From Pyrobaculum neutrophilum V24Sta (lineage in GTDB: Archaea; Thermoproteota; Thermoprotei; Thermoproteales; Thermoproteaceae): a DNA stretch of 64,000 bases. Shown piece by piece: positions 18,098 to 27,020 of this stretch (the stretch's first letter is position 1; each line of letters starts with the position of its first letter). A model generated the notes under the pieces. That model was not told the origin of the DNA. It did not search any database and worked only from the letters and a program-made list of their open reading frames with translations. The translations under genes and the position numbers were made by a program. The stretch spans positions 620,001 to 684,000 of the forward strand of contig NC_010525.1 in assembly GCF_000019805.1 (NCBI RefSeq). Direction: 5' to 3'.

Positions 18098-19474
18098 ATG
18101 GATGCTTCTGGCCTATCTATGTCATCTATAAAGATAGAGGAGGTTAGGCCACATGCCGAGAGGTTCGCCGCCCACAGCCACATCAGAGGGCTGGGGATTA
18201 GAAACGGAAAGGTGGAGTTTTCAGCAGATGGCTTCGTCGGTCAGACCGAGGCTAGGGAGGCCGCGTACATAGTCGTTAAGATGATAAAGGAGGGGAAGTT
18301 CGCTGGGAAAGGCGTCTTGATAGTGGGTCCTCCTGGCACCGGGAAAACCGCTCTGGCGTTGGGCATAGCCCGCGAGCTAGGCCCCGAGACCCCCTTCGTG
18401 GCGCTGTCAGGCGGCGAGATATACTCGCTCGAGGTGAAAAAGTCGGAGTTTCTAATGCGCGCCCTCAGGAGGGCCATCGGGATAAAGATACGGGAGTGGA
18501 GGAGGGTTTACGAGGGAGAGGTGAGAAGCGTCGAGTTTAGATACGGCCGGCATCCCTATAACCCCTACCTCCAGAGGGTGCTAGGCGCCACCATTAAGCT
18601 GAGGACAAAAGACGATGAAAAAACGCTTCGCGTACCCGCCGAGATCGCCCAACAGCTCATAGAGCTTGGGGTCGAGGAGGGTGACGTGATTATGATAGAC
18701 GAGGAGACGGGGACTGTGTCTGTAGCTGGCAGGGGTGAGGGGGGCGAGCAGTACGACGTGCCGGCGAGGAGGAGGGTCGAAATACCTAAGGGTCCTGTGT
18801 ACAAAGAGAAGGAGGTAGTCCGCTTCTTTACCCTACATGAGGTAGATATGTCTCTCGCGAGACAGAGAGGCTTGATCTCGGCCATGATCTTCGGCTTTGC
18901 GGAGGAGACCAAGGAGATACCGGACGAGGTAAGAAGGCAGGCTGACGAGATCGTTAAAAAGACCGTGGAGGAGGGCAAGGCAGAGCTGGTCCCAGGGGTC
19001 CTGTTTATAGACGATGCCCATCTGCTGGACATAGAGACGTTTGCCTTTCTCACTAGGGCTATGGAGACGGAGTTCGCCCCAATTATCATAATGGCCACAA
19101 ATAGAGGGTTTGCCAAGGTTAGGGGAACCGACATAGAGGCGCCGCACGGGATACCGCAGGACGTGTTAGACCGGCTTGTGATTATAAAGACCAGGCCGTA
19201 CACCGCGGAGGAGATTAGAGAAATCGTGAGTATAAAGGCGCGGGAGCAAAACATAGCGCTCGGCGAAGACGCGCTTAAGCTCCTCACGTCTATCGGCGTA
19301 GAGCACTCTCTAAGGTACGCGCTACAGTTGCTGGTGCCGGCCTATATTATAGCCAAGGAGAGGGGCAGATCCAGCGTCGCCGCAGAGGACGTAGAGTATG
19401 TGAGGGGGCACTTCATTTCCACGAAGGAGTCGGTTGAATACGTCAAGTCCCTAGAGGGGAAGTTCCTAAGATAG
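18098..19474 (+). CDS. TIP49/RuvB-like AAA+ ATPase
   Basis: A 458-residue homologue of eukaryotic RuvBL1/2 (TIP48/49). Walker A GPPGTGKT lies near residue 76, Walker B FIDDAHLLD near 305, sensor 1 MATNRG, and the inserted OB-fold domain II spans roughly 130-240. The HSHIRGLG motif near residue 28 is typical of the family. In eukaryotes these ATPases act in chromatin remodelling and snoRNP assembly. The archaeal role is unknown, but snoRNP-like C/D sRNPs exist here. An ATG seven codons later (18119) is an alternative start with its own AT-rich box. Confidence 0.93.
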   Translation: MDASGLSMSSIKIEEVRPHAERFAAHSHIRGLGIRNGKVEFSADGFVGQTEAREAAYIVVKMIKEGKFAGKGVLIVGPPGTGKTALALGIARELGPETPFVALSGGEIYSLEVKKSEFLMRALRRAIGIKIREWRRVYEGEVRSVEFRYGRHPYNPYLQRVLGATIKLRTKDDEKTLRVPAEIAQQLIELGVEEGDVIMIDEETGTVSVAGRGEGGEQYDVPARRRVEIPKGPVYKEKEVVRFFTLHEVDMSLARQRGLISAMIFGFAEETKEIPDEVRRQADEIVKKTVEEGKAELVPGVLFIDDAHLLDIETFAFLTRAMETEFAPIIIMATNRGFAKVRGTDIEAPHGIPQDVLDRLVIIKTRPYTAEEIREIVSIKAREQNIALGEDALKLLTSIGVEHSLRYALQLLVPAYIIAKERGRSSVAAEDVEYVRGHFISTKESVEYVKSLEGKFLR

Positions 19475-19918
19475 CTTATTAGCCAGATACACGTTGTAGA
19501 CGGCGTATAGGATCAGCACTTGTCCGATGTCGAGATATACTTGGGTGACGCCTTTTACAGATATCGTGTAAAACAGCGGATATATAGCTATGCCGTAGCC
19601 GGGAGGCGACGACGTAAACAGCAACGTGAGGTAGTGGAAGACGGCGATTGAGACCGAAAGCGCCGCTAAAGTCCAGCGGACTCTGGCGTTTGAACGGGTG
19701 AAAAACGTGGCCACAATCGCCGCGAAGAGGAGAGCCGTGAGCGTTATAGTGACCCTCCAGAAGTATAGCCAGAGGGGGGCGTCCACAACGGCGATCCCGG
19801 AGGGGGTAACCACTTTGTTGGGGGGTGGCCTGTAGGCGTCTGAAACCAGGTTTTCAACTGGCAACATAGCTGAGACCGCGGCCACGGCAACTATGGCAAG
19901 TATCAGCAACTTCGTCAT
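19466..19918 (-). CDS. Membrane protein, unknown function
   Basis: A 150-residue protein with a signal-peptide-like N-terminus (MTKLLILAIVAVAAVSA), a short external segment containing RPPPNKVVTPSG, and three further membrane helices. It follows the site-2 protease gene with a 4-base overlap, suggesting joint expression and perhaps a functional link, such as a partner or substrate of the protease. No family is recognised. Its end overlaps the convergent TIP49-like gene by 9 bases. Confidence 0.6.
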   Translation of the reverse strand: MTKLLILAIVAVAAVSAMLPVENLVSDAYRPPPNKVVTPSGIAVVDAPLWLYFWRVTITLTALLFAAIVATFFTRSNARVRWTLAALSVSIAVFHYLTLLFTSSPPGYGIAIYPLFYTISVKGVTQVYLDIGQVLILYAVYNVYLANKLS

Positions 19919-21423
19919 TTTATCGACTGCAGTATTTTGTACTGCTCCCCCAACACGCCCAAGGCCGCGTTGAACACCAACATCGCTGCGAGAACCCAGG
20001 TGACAGCCGTCACCAGCGCCTTGCCGTTTTTCTCCCCCAACTTCCGCTGTGCTACCGCGGCGAGTAGTTGGCCGCCGTCCAGCGGATATATGGGCAAGGC
20101 GTTTAACATAGCTAGGCCGTAGTTAACCACTATCATCCAGAAGATCAGCTTGGCGAAGTCCGTGTTGTAGAGCTGGCTCCTCCTAATGGGACCTTCGTCG
20201 TAGCCCCACAGGGGGAGACTGCCGGGCCCAAGCCCGAAGAATATTGAGCCTCCCTTCTCCACGAGAGTGATGTTGAACGTCGCAAGTGTGCCGTTTCTCT
20301 CCACGTCCACAGATATGACGTCGCCGGGTTTACACCTCTGCTTCATTAGCTGGAGCGCCGATATGAGCTGGCCGCTGGTGTTGACCTCCGCCTCCACGCC
20401 GCATCCAACCACCCTCTTTATAACATCTCCCGCCCTCACGCCGCCTTTATACAGGGAGCCTTCTACGTAGAGCCAGTTGACCCTGGGGGGCGTCGTGAAG
20501 TTGACGTAATCCACCTCAACGCTGTATCTTCCAAGCCAGCTCCCCGCCACCAAGGTGACCTTATCCCCAGGTCTACACGAGACAGTCTTGTTCACGCCTA
20601 GGAGCGGGCCCATGCCGGCAAGCACGTTTACCTTGGTCAAGAAGTCGTCGGGCGTGTACACCCTCTCGCTCATGCCGCATCCATGTATCTCCAGAACCCT
20701 ATCTCCGGTGTTTACGCCAAGCGCCGAAACGCCGAATACAGCCCCTTGGAGTCCAGCCCACGCGCCCAGGATCCCTAACGCCATCGCCGCCACAGCCAAC
20801 ACCACGTTGGCCGCAACGCCGCTCGCCAGCACTGCTACCTTAGCCTCGGTGCTGGCCTTTTTGAAGCTTTCCTCGTCCGGCTCAACAAACGCCCCGCTGA
20901 ATACATACAACAGCGAGAAGACGCCCACCGACTTTACAGGAATTCCGTATCTCAACGCGGCGTAGCCGTGCATGAGCTCGTGCAACACAACGGAGACGAC
21001 GATGGCTACGGCCAAATACGGCAGTTGATCCCAAGGCAGAGTTACGCCGGGGACTATCGGCGTTACTCCCGCCGAATGCGCCGCCGCCTCCTCCACCGGT
21101 CTCCCCCCAGCCAGAGATTTAATTGCAGACAGCGTGCCGCCGACCAACATGTAGAGGAATCCTGAAAGGAGCTGCACTTGCCCATCGGGGCGCACCAACG
21201 GCATTGCTAAAAACACAGGCATGAGAAAAAGCACAACCACGGCGGCTAGATACGCCCTAAGAGGTATAAAGCTCAGCTTCTCCGTAAACCTAGCCACATA
21301 CGCCACAAGCCTCTCGCTTTTCCAATAAATCGCGACGAAGTACCTGACGGCCCTTTTGTCTACTAGGTACACCAGCCCCACGAGGAGCACCCAGCTGGCC
21401 AGAAACACCAACGCGTTTTCCAC
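19915..21423 (-). CDS. Site-2 protease family membrane metalloprotease (M50)
   Basis: A 502-residue intramembrane protease. Several N-terminal membrane helices precede the zinc motif HELMHGYAALRYG (HExxH); a large PDZ-containing loop follows (about residues 230-410), and the third ligand motif NALPIYPLDGGQLLA is near the C-terminus. Such enzymes cut membrane-bound regulators within the bilayer. The loop has paired cysteines (for example in CGMSERV, VSCRPGD, VVGCGVE, MKQRCKPGD), which suggests disulfides on the outside. It is translationally coupled to the downstream membrane protein. Confidence 0.92.
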   Translation of the reverse strand: MENALVFLASWVLLVGLVYLVDKRAVRYFVAIYWKSERLVAYVARFTEKLSFIPLRAYLAAVVVLFLMPVFLAMPLVRPDGQVQLLSGFLYMLVGGTLSAIKSLAGGRPVEEAAAHSAGVTPIVPGVTLPWDQLPYLAVAIVVSVVLHELMHGYAALRYGIPVKSVGVFSLLYVFSGAFVEPDEESFKKASTEAKVAVLASGVAANVVLAVAAMALGILGAWAGLQGAVFGVSALGVNTGDRVLEIHGCGMSERVYTPDDFLTKVNVLAGMGPLLGVNKTVSCRPGDKVTLVAGSWLGRYSVEVDYVNFTTPPRVNWLYVEGSLYKGGVRAGDVIKRVVGCGVEAEVNTSGQLISALQLMKQRCKPGDVISVDVERNGTLATFNITLVEKGGSIFFGLGPGSLPLWGYDEGPIRRSQLYNTDFAKLIFWMIVVNYGLAMLNALPIYPLDGGQLLAAVAQRKLGEKNGKALVTAVTWVLAAMLVFNAALGVLGEQYKILQSIK

Positions 21424-21458
21424 GTCGCCTGAGAGATCTGCATATTAATTATTTAGCT

Positions 21459-22031
21459 CTAGATCTCCACAACAGAGCCGGCGCCGATCTTGAAGACGTT
21501 AAACTTCCTCTCCAGCTCTTTTACGAATTGGGGGGCCGTGTGCGTCACCACTAGGCATCTGGCGCCGAGCAACCGGAGCTCCGCCACGACTCTGTGTTGG
21601 ACATATGGGTTAATGGCCGTGCCTCCTAACCCACCCACGACGCACCTAGCCTTTAGCCCCCTTCTCGACAGCTTGTGGTTGGGTAGGGTGTAGAGGCCGC
21701 AGGGGGTGATCAACACGTTGTCGACGTATAACACGCTCTCCCAGCGCTCCCAGAACAAGCTGTATTCAACCCCCCTAACCCTGAGCCTCAGATCCCCGCT
21801 TGGCTTGACCACCGGCACATTGAAGAGGTCGAAGCCGCCGGCGTGGTGGCTACTGCCCGGTACGCCGGCGACGCCCAGCAACGGCCTTGATGGATACCTA
21901 GACAGAAACGCGGAGGCGGCCTCTCTGCTACAGCTGTCGAACAGCAACACATCGTTTATCAGCAAGCCAAAGCCATGGCTAGGCTCAAGGGAGCCGGGAA
22001 AGTCTGAGCAGACCGCCGCGATTTTTACCAC
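21459..22031 (-). CDS. Degenerate metallo-beta-lactamase-fold protein
   Basis: A 190-residue protein. GFGLLINDVLLFDSCSREA matches the start of the metallo-beta-lactamase fold (HGLSLLI...LFDTG), and GVAGVPGSSHHAGGF occupies the place of the HxHxDH metal motif. Later, VVGGLGGTA and VVTHTAPQFVKELE mirror the C-terminal ligand regions. The histidine-aspartate cluster is largely gone, with only HH and one later His kept, so hydrolase activity is doubtful. The closest pattern is the archaeal dihydropterin-type subfamily. Confidence 0.55.
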   Translation of the reverse strand: MVKIAAVCSDFPGSLEPSHGFGLLINDVLLFDSCSREAASAFLSRYPSRPLLGVAGVPGSSHHAGGFDLFNVPVVKPSGDLRLRVRGVEYSLFWERWESVLYVDNVLITPCGLYTLPNHKLSRRGLKARCVVGGLGGTAINPYVQHRVVAELRLLGARCLVVTHTAPQFVKELERKFNVFKIGAGSVVEI

Positions 22032-22079
22032 GCCTCCACCGTATTATAAGGTTTATAAACTGCGCCACTTCCCAACGCC

Positions 22080-22763
22080 ATGAGGCGCGTTTTAATCAGC
22101 GCGGTCTCTATACTGGCGTTTGCCACGATACTCACTTTCTTCCCAAGCGATTATTTCACCGCCGTCCTGCTGTACTTCGTACTGTTCTTCGCGGTATCTA
22201 TCTTCATAGGCGTAAGGACGTACAGGAGAGGCATAGCGAATGTACAAGAGATCTCTAGGGGCAAGCCGTTGATGGAGATAGACGAGAAGGAGGTCGATAA
22301 ACTTCTGGAGAAGGACAAGGCGTTGATGGACGAGTACAGGAAGTTCGCAAGGGCGTCCTTCATGCCGCTACTCATACTCCCCGGCTTTATACTGCTGGCC
22401 ACCTTCCTCTTCCCCACCTTGCCGCACGTGGCCGAGACATCGCTGGGCGCATCAATAGGCCCAACCGCGGCCAGGTTCATAAGCTACGTCGCGATCTTCA
22501 GCGTGTTCTCAGCCATATCTATGCTGGCGTTTAAGCCCCCCGTGGTGCCGCGCATCGTGAGAAGTCTCAAGGTCTACGAAGCCGGAGTTGTGATAGACAA
22601 AACCCTGGGTTTAAAAGCCCCGCTTGAGGTATCTGAGTACAAGATTAACGAGGAAAGGCGTTTCATAGAGTTCAAGCTAAATAACCAAGTGTTCAGGATA
22701 TATCACAGAGATGTAAAAGAACTTGATGCTGTTTTATCTAGGCTACTACGCCTAAAACAGTGA
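22080..22763 (+). CDS. Membrane protein, DUF2208-like
   Basis: A 227-residue protein with two membrane helices at the start, a charged cytoplasmic helix pair ([24 protein letters not shown]), two more helices, and a soluble C-terminal domain ([32 protein letters not shown]). The architecture agrees with archaeal DUF2208 proteins, whose function is unknown. The ATG at 22080 lies about 25 bases after TTTATAAAC. Its end overlaps the P1/L12 gene by 12 bases on the other strand. Confidence 0.6.
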   Translation: MRRVLISAVSILAFATILTFFPSDYFTAVLLYFVLFFAVSIFIGVRTYRRGIANVQEISRGKPLMEIDEKEVDKLLEKDKALMDEYRKFARASFMPLLILPGFILLATFLFPTLPHVAETSLGASIGPTAARFISYVAIFSVFSAISMLAFKPPVVPRIVRSLKVYEAGVVIDKTLGLKAPLEVSEYKINEERRFIEFKLNNQVFRIYHRDVKELDAVLSRLLRLKQ

Positions 22764-23075
22764 GGCCAGAGAGCCGGCGATCTCCTCCTCGCTTGGGCCT
22801 TTCTTCTCCTCCTCTTCCTTTTTCTCCTCTGCCTTGGCTGCAGGCGCCGCGGCGGCCGTAGCAGTTGGAGCCGCCGCCGGGGCGGCGGCCACTGGGGCGA
22901 AAGCCGCCGACTTTATAGCCTCCTCTATGTTCACCTCCTTAAGCGCCGCCACGAGGGTCTTCACTCTCACCTCGTCTGGCGATATGCCTGCCGCTTGGAG
23001 CACCTTCGTGAGATTTTCCTCGTTTATCTCCTGTTTGGCGTAGTGGAGCAACAGGGCGCCGTATATGTACTCCAT
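22752..23075 (-). CDS. rpl12: Ribosomal stalk protein P1 (L12)
   Basis: A 107-residue archaeal P1/L12. The N-terminal dimerisation domain ([30 protein letters not shown]) is followed by an Ala/Pro-rich hinge and a highly charged tail ([23 protein letters not shown]) that recruits elongation factors. A TTTAAAAA box lies about 25 bases upstream. It stands apart from L10 and L1, which are not seen here. Confidence 0.96.
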   Translation of the reverse strand: MEYIYGALLLHYAKQEINEENLTKVLQAAGISPDEVRVKTLVAALKEVNIEEAIKSAAFAPVAAAPAAAPTATAAAAPAAKAEEKKEEEEKKGPSEEEIAGSLASLF

Positions 23076-23109
23076 GGTTGAGAGCGAGAAGGAGACCTTT
23101 AAAAATTTT

Positions 23110-23313
23110 TCAGACCTCCTCGATTTTGACGTTTTTAGCCTTCAGCTCAGACAGAACCTGCTCCGCCTTTTCTGGAGGAAGCTTTATCGTGTAGAGGTAG
23201 CCTGAGAGCCTTGCCTTCAGTTTTACGTACTCCGGGTACCGCTTTACTCTCACCTCCTCAGCCTTTTCGCCATACTGTCTCCACAGCTCGAGCAAAAACA
23301 CCTCCTTAGGCAT
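23110..23313 (-). CDS. rpl38e: Ribosomal protein L38e
   Basis: A 67-residue basic protein. [20 protein letters not shown] followed by [18 protein letters not shown] aligns by eye with eukaryotic L38 ([23 protein letters not shown]...). L38e is found in a subset of crenarchaea, which agrees with the suggested lineage. The ATG at 23313 has a TATATAC-type box about 24 bases upstream. The P1 gene follows 34 bases downstream on the same strand. Confidence 0.85.
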   Translation of the reverse strand: MPKEVFLLELWRQYGEKAEEVRVKRYPEYVKLKARLSGYLYTIKLPPEKAEQVLSELKAKNVKIEEV

Positions 23314-23436
23314 AGTGGGGGGAATGGGCTATGTATATAAGTTTTAACGATATGGCCGGGGTAACCCGCCAGGCTCATACGCCCCCCTACAGGGGTGTTG
23401 CCTAGGGCAGTATTTGGTACATCTACTTATTTAAAG

Positions 23437-23967
23437 TTATCCGACGTCTCTGTGTCTATACTTGATATGGGGGAGGGTTCTCATGACCTCGAAGGCTAGG
23501 TTGGAGAGCTGGTTGAGGAGCTTGGCCACCGCCTGCTCGCCCAGGGCCACGGCCCTCCTCTCCGCCCACCTTATCCACACCCTAGCTTCGTCTACGGCGC
23601 TACACTCCGGCGAGGCGCAGGCGATCCAGCTCCTCAGCGGCTCCTCCGGGGCATGCGCATACGCCAACTTAAGCGCGCGTTTGTACAAGGCCGTGGCTGT
23701 GTCTAGGTACTCCGCCCTCCCCGTCGCCATGTAGAAGCCGAGCTCCATCAGCGAGAAGGCGGCCAGCCTCATGATGCGGGCCTGCGGCCTCTGGAGGACG
23801 TTCGCCGCCTTATGGGCATATGTCGTTGCCGTATCGAGGGCGCCGTACAGCTTAACGACGGGGTCGTCCTTCCTCGCCCTACGCGCCTCCCCCCTCCAAT
23901 ACACAAGGGTATCTCCACCGTCGCCGGGACATGAAAACCACATCAGACAGGGCTTGGCTAACACCAC
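23437..23967 (-). CDS. Helical protein, unknown function
   Basis: A 176-residue protein from a GTG at 23967, with a TATTTATTTA box 16-26 bases upstream. After an N-terminal part with three cysteines (CLMWFSCPGDGG) it is almost wholly alpha-helical and rich in Ala, Leu and Arg (residues 35-170), resembling a helical-repeat or HEPN-like bundle. The usual HEPN RxxxxH motif is not evident. No family is recognised and the neighbours give no clue. Confidence 0.5.
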   Translation of the reverse strand: MVLAKPCLMWFSCPGDGGDTLVYWRGEARRARKDDPVVKLYGALDTATTYAHKAANVLQRPQARIMRLAAFSLMELGFYMATGRAEYLDTATALYKRALKLAYAHAPEEPLRSWIACASPECSAVDEARVWIRWAERRAVALGEQAVAKLLNQLSNLAFEVMRTLPHIKYRHRDVG

Positions 23968-24062
23968 CAGTTTTCCAACTCCTAAATAAATACACAGTGG
24001 ATAAAAATGTCGGTGATGAGGCCGCTGAGCATTGACGTCGTGAAGCGATTTCAGCCGTCTGA

Positions 24063-25028
24063 CTACTTCTTTTCGGCACGCCAGTCCACCAAGGAGTGGA
24101 GGGGCCTCCCTTTGATCTTCATGACGTAGGCTGTGGCAGATAGGGCAGCGGCGACGCCCATGGCTGCCGAGATCACGGCTTGCTTGTAGGGATATGCCAC
24201 GATGTCACCCGCTGCAAACACGCCGGGGGTCTTAGTCCTACCCTCCCAATCCGCTATTATCTCACCTCTTTCGTTGAGGTCCACAAGATGTTTAACAAAG
24301 TCGCTTTTTGTGACGTAGCCCACCTCTACGAAGACGGCAGCCACGGGCAACTCCTGGGTCTCCCCGGTTTTTCTGTTCCGCACGACGATAGACCTCACCT
24401 TTGTGTCGCCCTTTATCTCCACCACCTCGCTGTTTGGCATAAAGACGGCCTTCCCCAACCTCCTAGCCTGTTCTATGAACTCGTCGTCGTGTATGGGTTT
24501 CTCTGAGGGGTATATCCAGTAGAACTTGTTGGATACCGAGGAGAGTATCGTTACGGGCTCCCTGGCCAGATCGCCCCAACTCACCAGCGCTATGTCTTGC
24601 CCCTTGAAGAACGGGGCATCGCAGATGGTGCAGTAGGACACTCCCTTGTTTTTGAACTTAGCCTCGCCGGGTACGCCGAGCTCCTTCGGCGTTTTCCCAA
24701 ACGCCAGGATGACCGCAAGCGTTTTGTACTCGTCTCCCCCCTCGGTCTTTACGATAAATACGCCCTCGCCCTTTTCCACGGTTTTCACCTCGTCGAAGAT
24801 TATCTCGGCTCCAAAGGAGCGGGCTTGTTGCTCCACCCTTTTCGCCAGCTCCGGCCCCGAGATCTTTGGTATAGCTGGGTAGTTCTCAATCAACGTGGTC
24901 ATGTTTAGTTGGCCCCCCAGATCTCTGCTTATCACCAGAGTCCTAAGGCGCTGGCGTGAGGCATATAGGGCTGCTGAAAGCCCCGCTATGCCTGCCCCTA
25001 TGATTATAACGTCGTAGTCGGCCTCCAT
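24063..25028 (-). CDS. trxB: Thioredoxin reductase-like flavoprotein with altered NADPH site
   Basis: A 321-residue FAD enzyme. The FAD motif IIGAGIAGLSAALYA is at residue 9, the redox pair C133-T-I-C136 is in YCTICDAPFF, and the C-terminal FAD motif is TPGVFAAGDI. The second nucleotide site is abnormal: the expected GGGxSA reads VSWGDLA (149-155), and the HRRxxxR motif that binds the NADPH phosphate reads YPSEKP. The enzyme may therefore take electrons from something other than NADPH. It stands alone, divergent from rps19. Confidence 0.9.
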   Translation of the reverse strand: MEADYDVIIIGAGIAGLSAALYASRQRLRTLVISRDLGGQLNMTTLIENYPAIPKISGPELAKRVEQQARSFGAEIIFDEVKTVEKGEGVFIVKTEGGDEYKTLAVILAFGKTPKELGVPGEAKFKNKGVSYCTICDAPFFKGQDIALVSWGDLAREPVTILSSVSNKFYWIYPSEKPIHDDEFIEQARRLGKAVFMPNSEVVEIKGDTKVRSIVVRNRKTGETQELPVAAVFVEVGYVTKSDFVKHLVDLNERGEIIADWEGRTKTPGVFAAGDIVAYPYKQAVISAAMGVAAALSATAYVMKIKGRPLHSLVDWRAEKK

Positions 25029-25101
25029 AAACGCGCCATCGAGGTGGAGATAAAAAGATTAAGGCGGCAAAGCTTTTAAACTATCTTGATACGCCGCGAC
25101 A

Positions 25102-25578
25102 ATGTCTTCAAAAGAGCAGGAGGCTCAGAAGGGGAAGCAGGGTTGGATAACCCCCGCCGTTATCCCGCCGGAGGAGTGGGGGACGTTTAGATACAGAGGC
25201 AAAACTCTTGAGGAGCTCCTAAACCTCCCAATGGACGAGTTTATCAAGCTGTTGCCGGCGCGCCAGAGGAGGAGCCTCAAGAGAGGGCTAAAGCCGGAGC
25301 ACAGGAAGTTGCTTGAGAAAATCAGGAAGGCCAAGAGGCTCGCGGCGCAGGGGAAGAAGGTCACCATAAAAACCCACAGTAGAGACATGATAATACTGCC
25401 CGAGATGGTCGGCTTAACTATACACGTATACAACGGTATTACCTACATACCGGTCTTCATATCGCCTTGGCACATAGGCCACTACCTAGGCGAGTTCGCC
25501 CTCACCACCAAGGTTGTGCAACACGGCGAGCCAGGCCTAAAGGCGACAAGGTCCTCGCTCCACATCGCCGCTAAGTGA
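25102..25578 (+). CDS. rps19: 30S ribosomal protein S19
   Basis: A 158-residue archaeal S19 with a Lys-rich N-terminal extension. [20 protein letters not shown] and [18 protein letters not shown] are the family core. It is followed after 4 bases by S17. In the usual archaeal S10-type operon the gene after S19 is L22, so the order here is altered. An AAGCTTTTAAAC promoter box lies 24-34 bases upstream. Confidence 0.97.
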   Translation: MSSKEQEAQKGKQGWITPAVIPPEEWGTFRYRGKTLEELLNLPMDEFIKLLPARQRRSLKRGLKPEHRKLLEKIRKAKRLAAQGKKVTIKTHSRDMIILPEMVGLTIHVYNGITYIPVFISPWHIGHYLGEFALTTKVVQHGEPGLKATRSSLHIAAK

Positions 25579-25582
25579 TGCC

Positions 25583-26023
25583 ATGACGGTCGTGAAGCTA
25601 CAGTCTAGACCTCGCGCCGGCGACGTCGTAACTCTGCCCAATGGAAAGAAGGTGGAGGTGAGAGACATAGGCTTGCCGTATGTTCAACCTCCGCTGGCCG
25701 TATGCGACGACCCCCTCTGTCCTTGGCACGGGCATCTCAAGATTAGGCTGAAGCTGCTTGAGGTCACCGTTGAGAAGGTCAGGATGCACAAAGCCGCCGT
25801 GGTGACCCACGAGTGGGTCCACTACATACGTAAGTACAACCGCTACGAGCGTAGAAGGAGAAGGATCAAGGTGAGAGTCCCCGAGTGTATAGAGGTGAAG
25901 CCGGGGGACAAGGTGATCATAGCAGAGACGAGGCCGCTCTCTAAAACTATCTCCTGGGTTGTCATAGGCAAGAGGGAGGACCTAATCGCCTGGAAAGCCA
26001 AACACGAGACCTTGACCGCCTAG
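25583..26023 (+). CDS. rps17: 30S ribosomal protein S17
   Basis: A 146-residue S17. CDDPLCPWHGHLKIR is the archaeal signature, and EWVHYIRKYNRYERRRRRIKVRVPE and VKPGDKVIIAETRPLSKT form the OB-fold core. It directly follows S19 and nothing follows it on the same strand, so L14 and later genes of the usual operon are elsewhere. The missing block L22-S3-L29-Rpp29 is found at 45.3-47.2 kb. Confidence 0.96.
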   Translation: MTVVKLQSRPRAGDVVTLPNGKKVEVRDIGLPYVQPPLAVCDDPLCPWHGHLKIRLKLLEVTVEKVRMHKAAVVTHEWVHYIRKYNRYERRRRRIKVRVPECIEVKPGDKVIIAETRPLSKTISWVVIGKREDLIAWKAKHETLTA

Positions 26024-26360
26024 TGCAAAACCGTTTACCGCCTGTCCCTAGGCGTCGCCTAGCGACTTTCTCCTCGCCCATGCCTTCATTAGTAGCCAGG
26101 TTATCCCCGGCGTGAGATCATCGGACATGGGGGACAACGGCCAACCTAAGGTTGGGCTACGTCATCAGCTTCTAACCGCCGTTGATGTAGCGCCGGATTG
26201 GTTGGCCGAGGGTTGTCGCAATCCAGCTCCTATGCGTTGGCGCGTTTATCGCGGTGTCCGGCGCCTAGAGGTGGTCTTAGAGCGCCTTGCCGCAAGACAT
26301 GCCCCGTCAAGCCTCGGCGGCACTCCAGATCACAGATAATTACAAAAGCTTTATCTAACG
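26024..26360. other. 337-bp intergenic region with stable inverted repeats, no gene seen
   Basis: No ORF has a promoter or family likeness. Two compact inverted repeats stand out: CTAGGCG-T-CGCCTAG (26048-26062) and CCAACCT-A-AGGTTGG (26141-26155). An AT-rich box on the minus strand (about 26333-26353) has no protein gene to serve. The stretch may hold a structured RNA of unknown class; I looked for RNase P, SRP and C/D motifs without success. Confidence 0.35.
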
Positions 26361-27020
26361 ATGATGAAATTCGAGCTTGTCCCTACCGTTCTCGTAGACT
26401 CGCGCGAACAAGCTGAGGAGGTAGTACGCCACATAAAGGAGGCCGGTTGCGCCGTTGTAAAAACTAAGCTTGAGGTGGGGGACTACGTGGCTGGCGTCTT
26501 TATCTTCGAAAGGAAAAGCGCTTCGGATTTTGTAAATTCTATAATCGACGGCAGGCTTTTCGATCAAGCCGAAAGGCTTAAGAGTGCCGGACTGAGGCCG
26601 GTGATAGTTGTGGAGGGTGACCTCTGGGAGGAGCTAAAGTCGAGGAGGGTTTCCCCAAACGCCGTCTTAGGCGCCCAGTTGGCCCTCTACAAGATGGGGC
26701 TTGGTCTCATATATACGGAGGATAGGGCGCAGACGGGGGCCCTCCTCTGTCTCGCCGCCAAGAAGGAAGGTGGTGGCAAGGTGAAGGCGCCTGCCGCTAA
26801 AAAGGGAAGCGACGTCCGCGCCCTTCAGATCGCGCTTCTGGCCTCTCTGCCCGGCATAGGGCCTAAGCGTGCTGAGGAGCTGTTGAAGAGGTTCGGCACC
26901 CCCCTCAACGCCCTCCTTAACTACAGATCGTGGAACATAGACGAGAGACGACATGCCGCGATTAAGAGGATCCTAGAAACTCCGTACTCCTCCGGCTCGC
27001 AACTTGACGATTTTCTATAG
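26361..27020 (+). CDS. xpf: XPF/ERCC4-family endonuclease
   Basis: A 219-residue structure-specific nuclease of the short, helicase-free crenarchaeal type. VLVDSREQ and GDYVAGVFIFERKSASDF (GDxnERKx3D) form the catalytic core. A tandem helix-hairpin-helix (ALLASLPGIGPKRAEELLKRFG) follows. The final residues SQLDDFL look like a PCNA-interacting peptide, as in the Sulfolobus enzyme that requires PCNA. It cuts 3' flaps and nicked junctions. Two ATGs stand in tandem at 26361 and 26364. Confidence 0.93.
   Translation: MMKFELVPTVLVDSREQAEEVVRHIKEAGCAVVKTKLEVGDYVAGVFIFERKSASDFVNSIIDGRLFDQAERLKSAGLRPVIVVEGDLWEELKSRRVSPNAVLGAQLALYKMGLGLIYTEDRAQTGALLCLAAKKEGGGKVKAPAAKKGSDVRALQIALLASLPGIGPKRAEELLKRFGTPLNALLNYRSWNIDERRHAAIKRILETPYSSGSQLDDFL

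Noticed and set aside
18565-19287. 240-codon antisense ORF in the TIP49-like gene
   Set aside because: Ser-rich shadow frame caused by the codon bias of the real gene on the other strand.
23879-24079. 66-codon ORF between the helical protein and trxB
   Set aside because: It overlaps both neighbours, and lacks a promoter and any family pattern.
26060-26100. RNase P CR-I-like GAGAAAGTC on the minus strand
   Set aside because: No matching CR-V strand or promoter at a usable distance was found.
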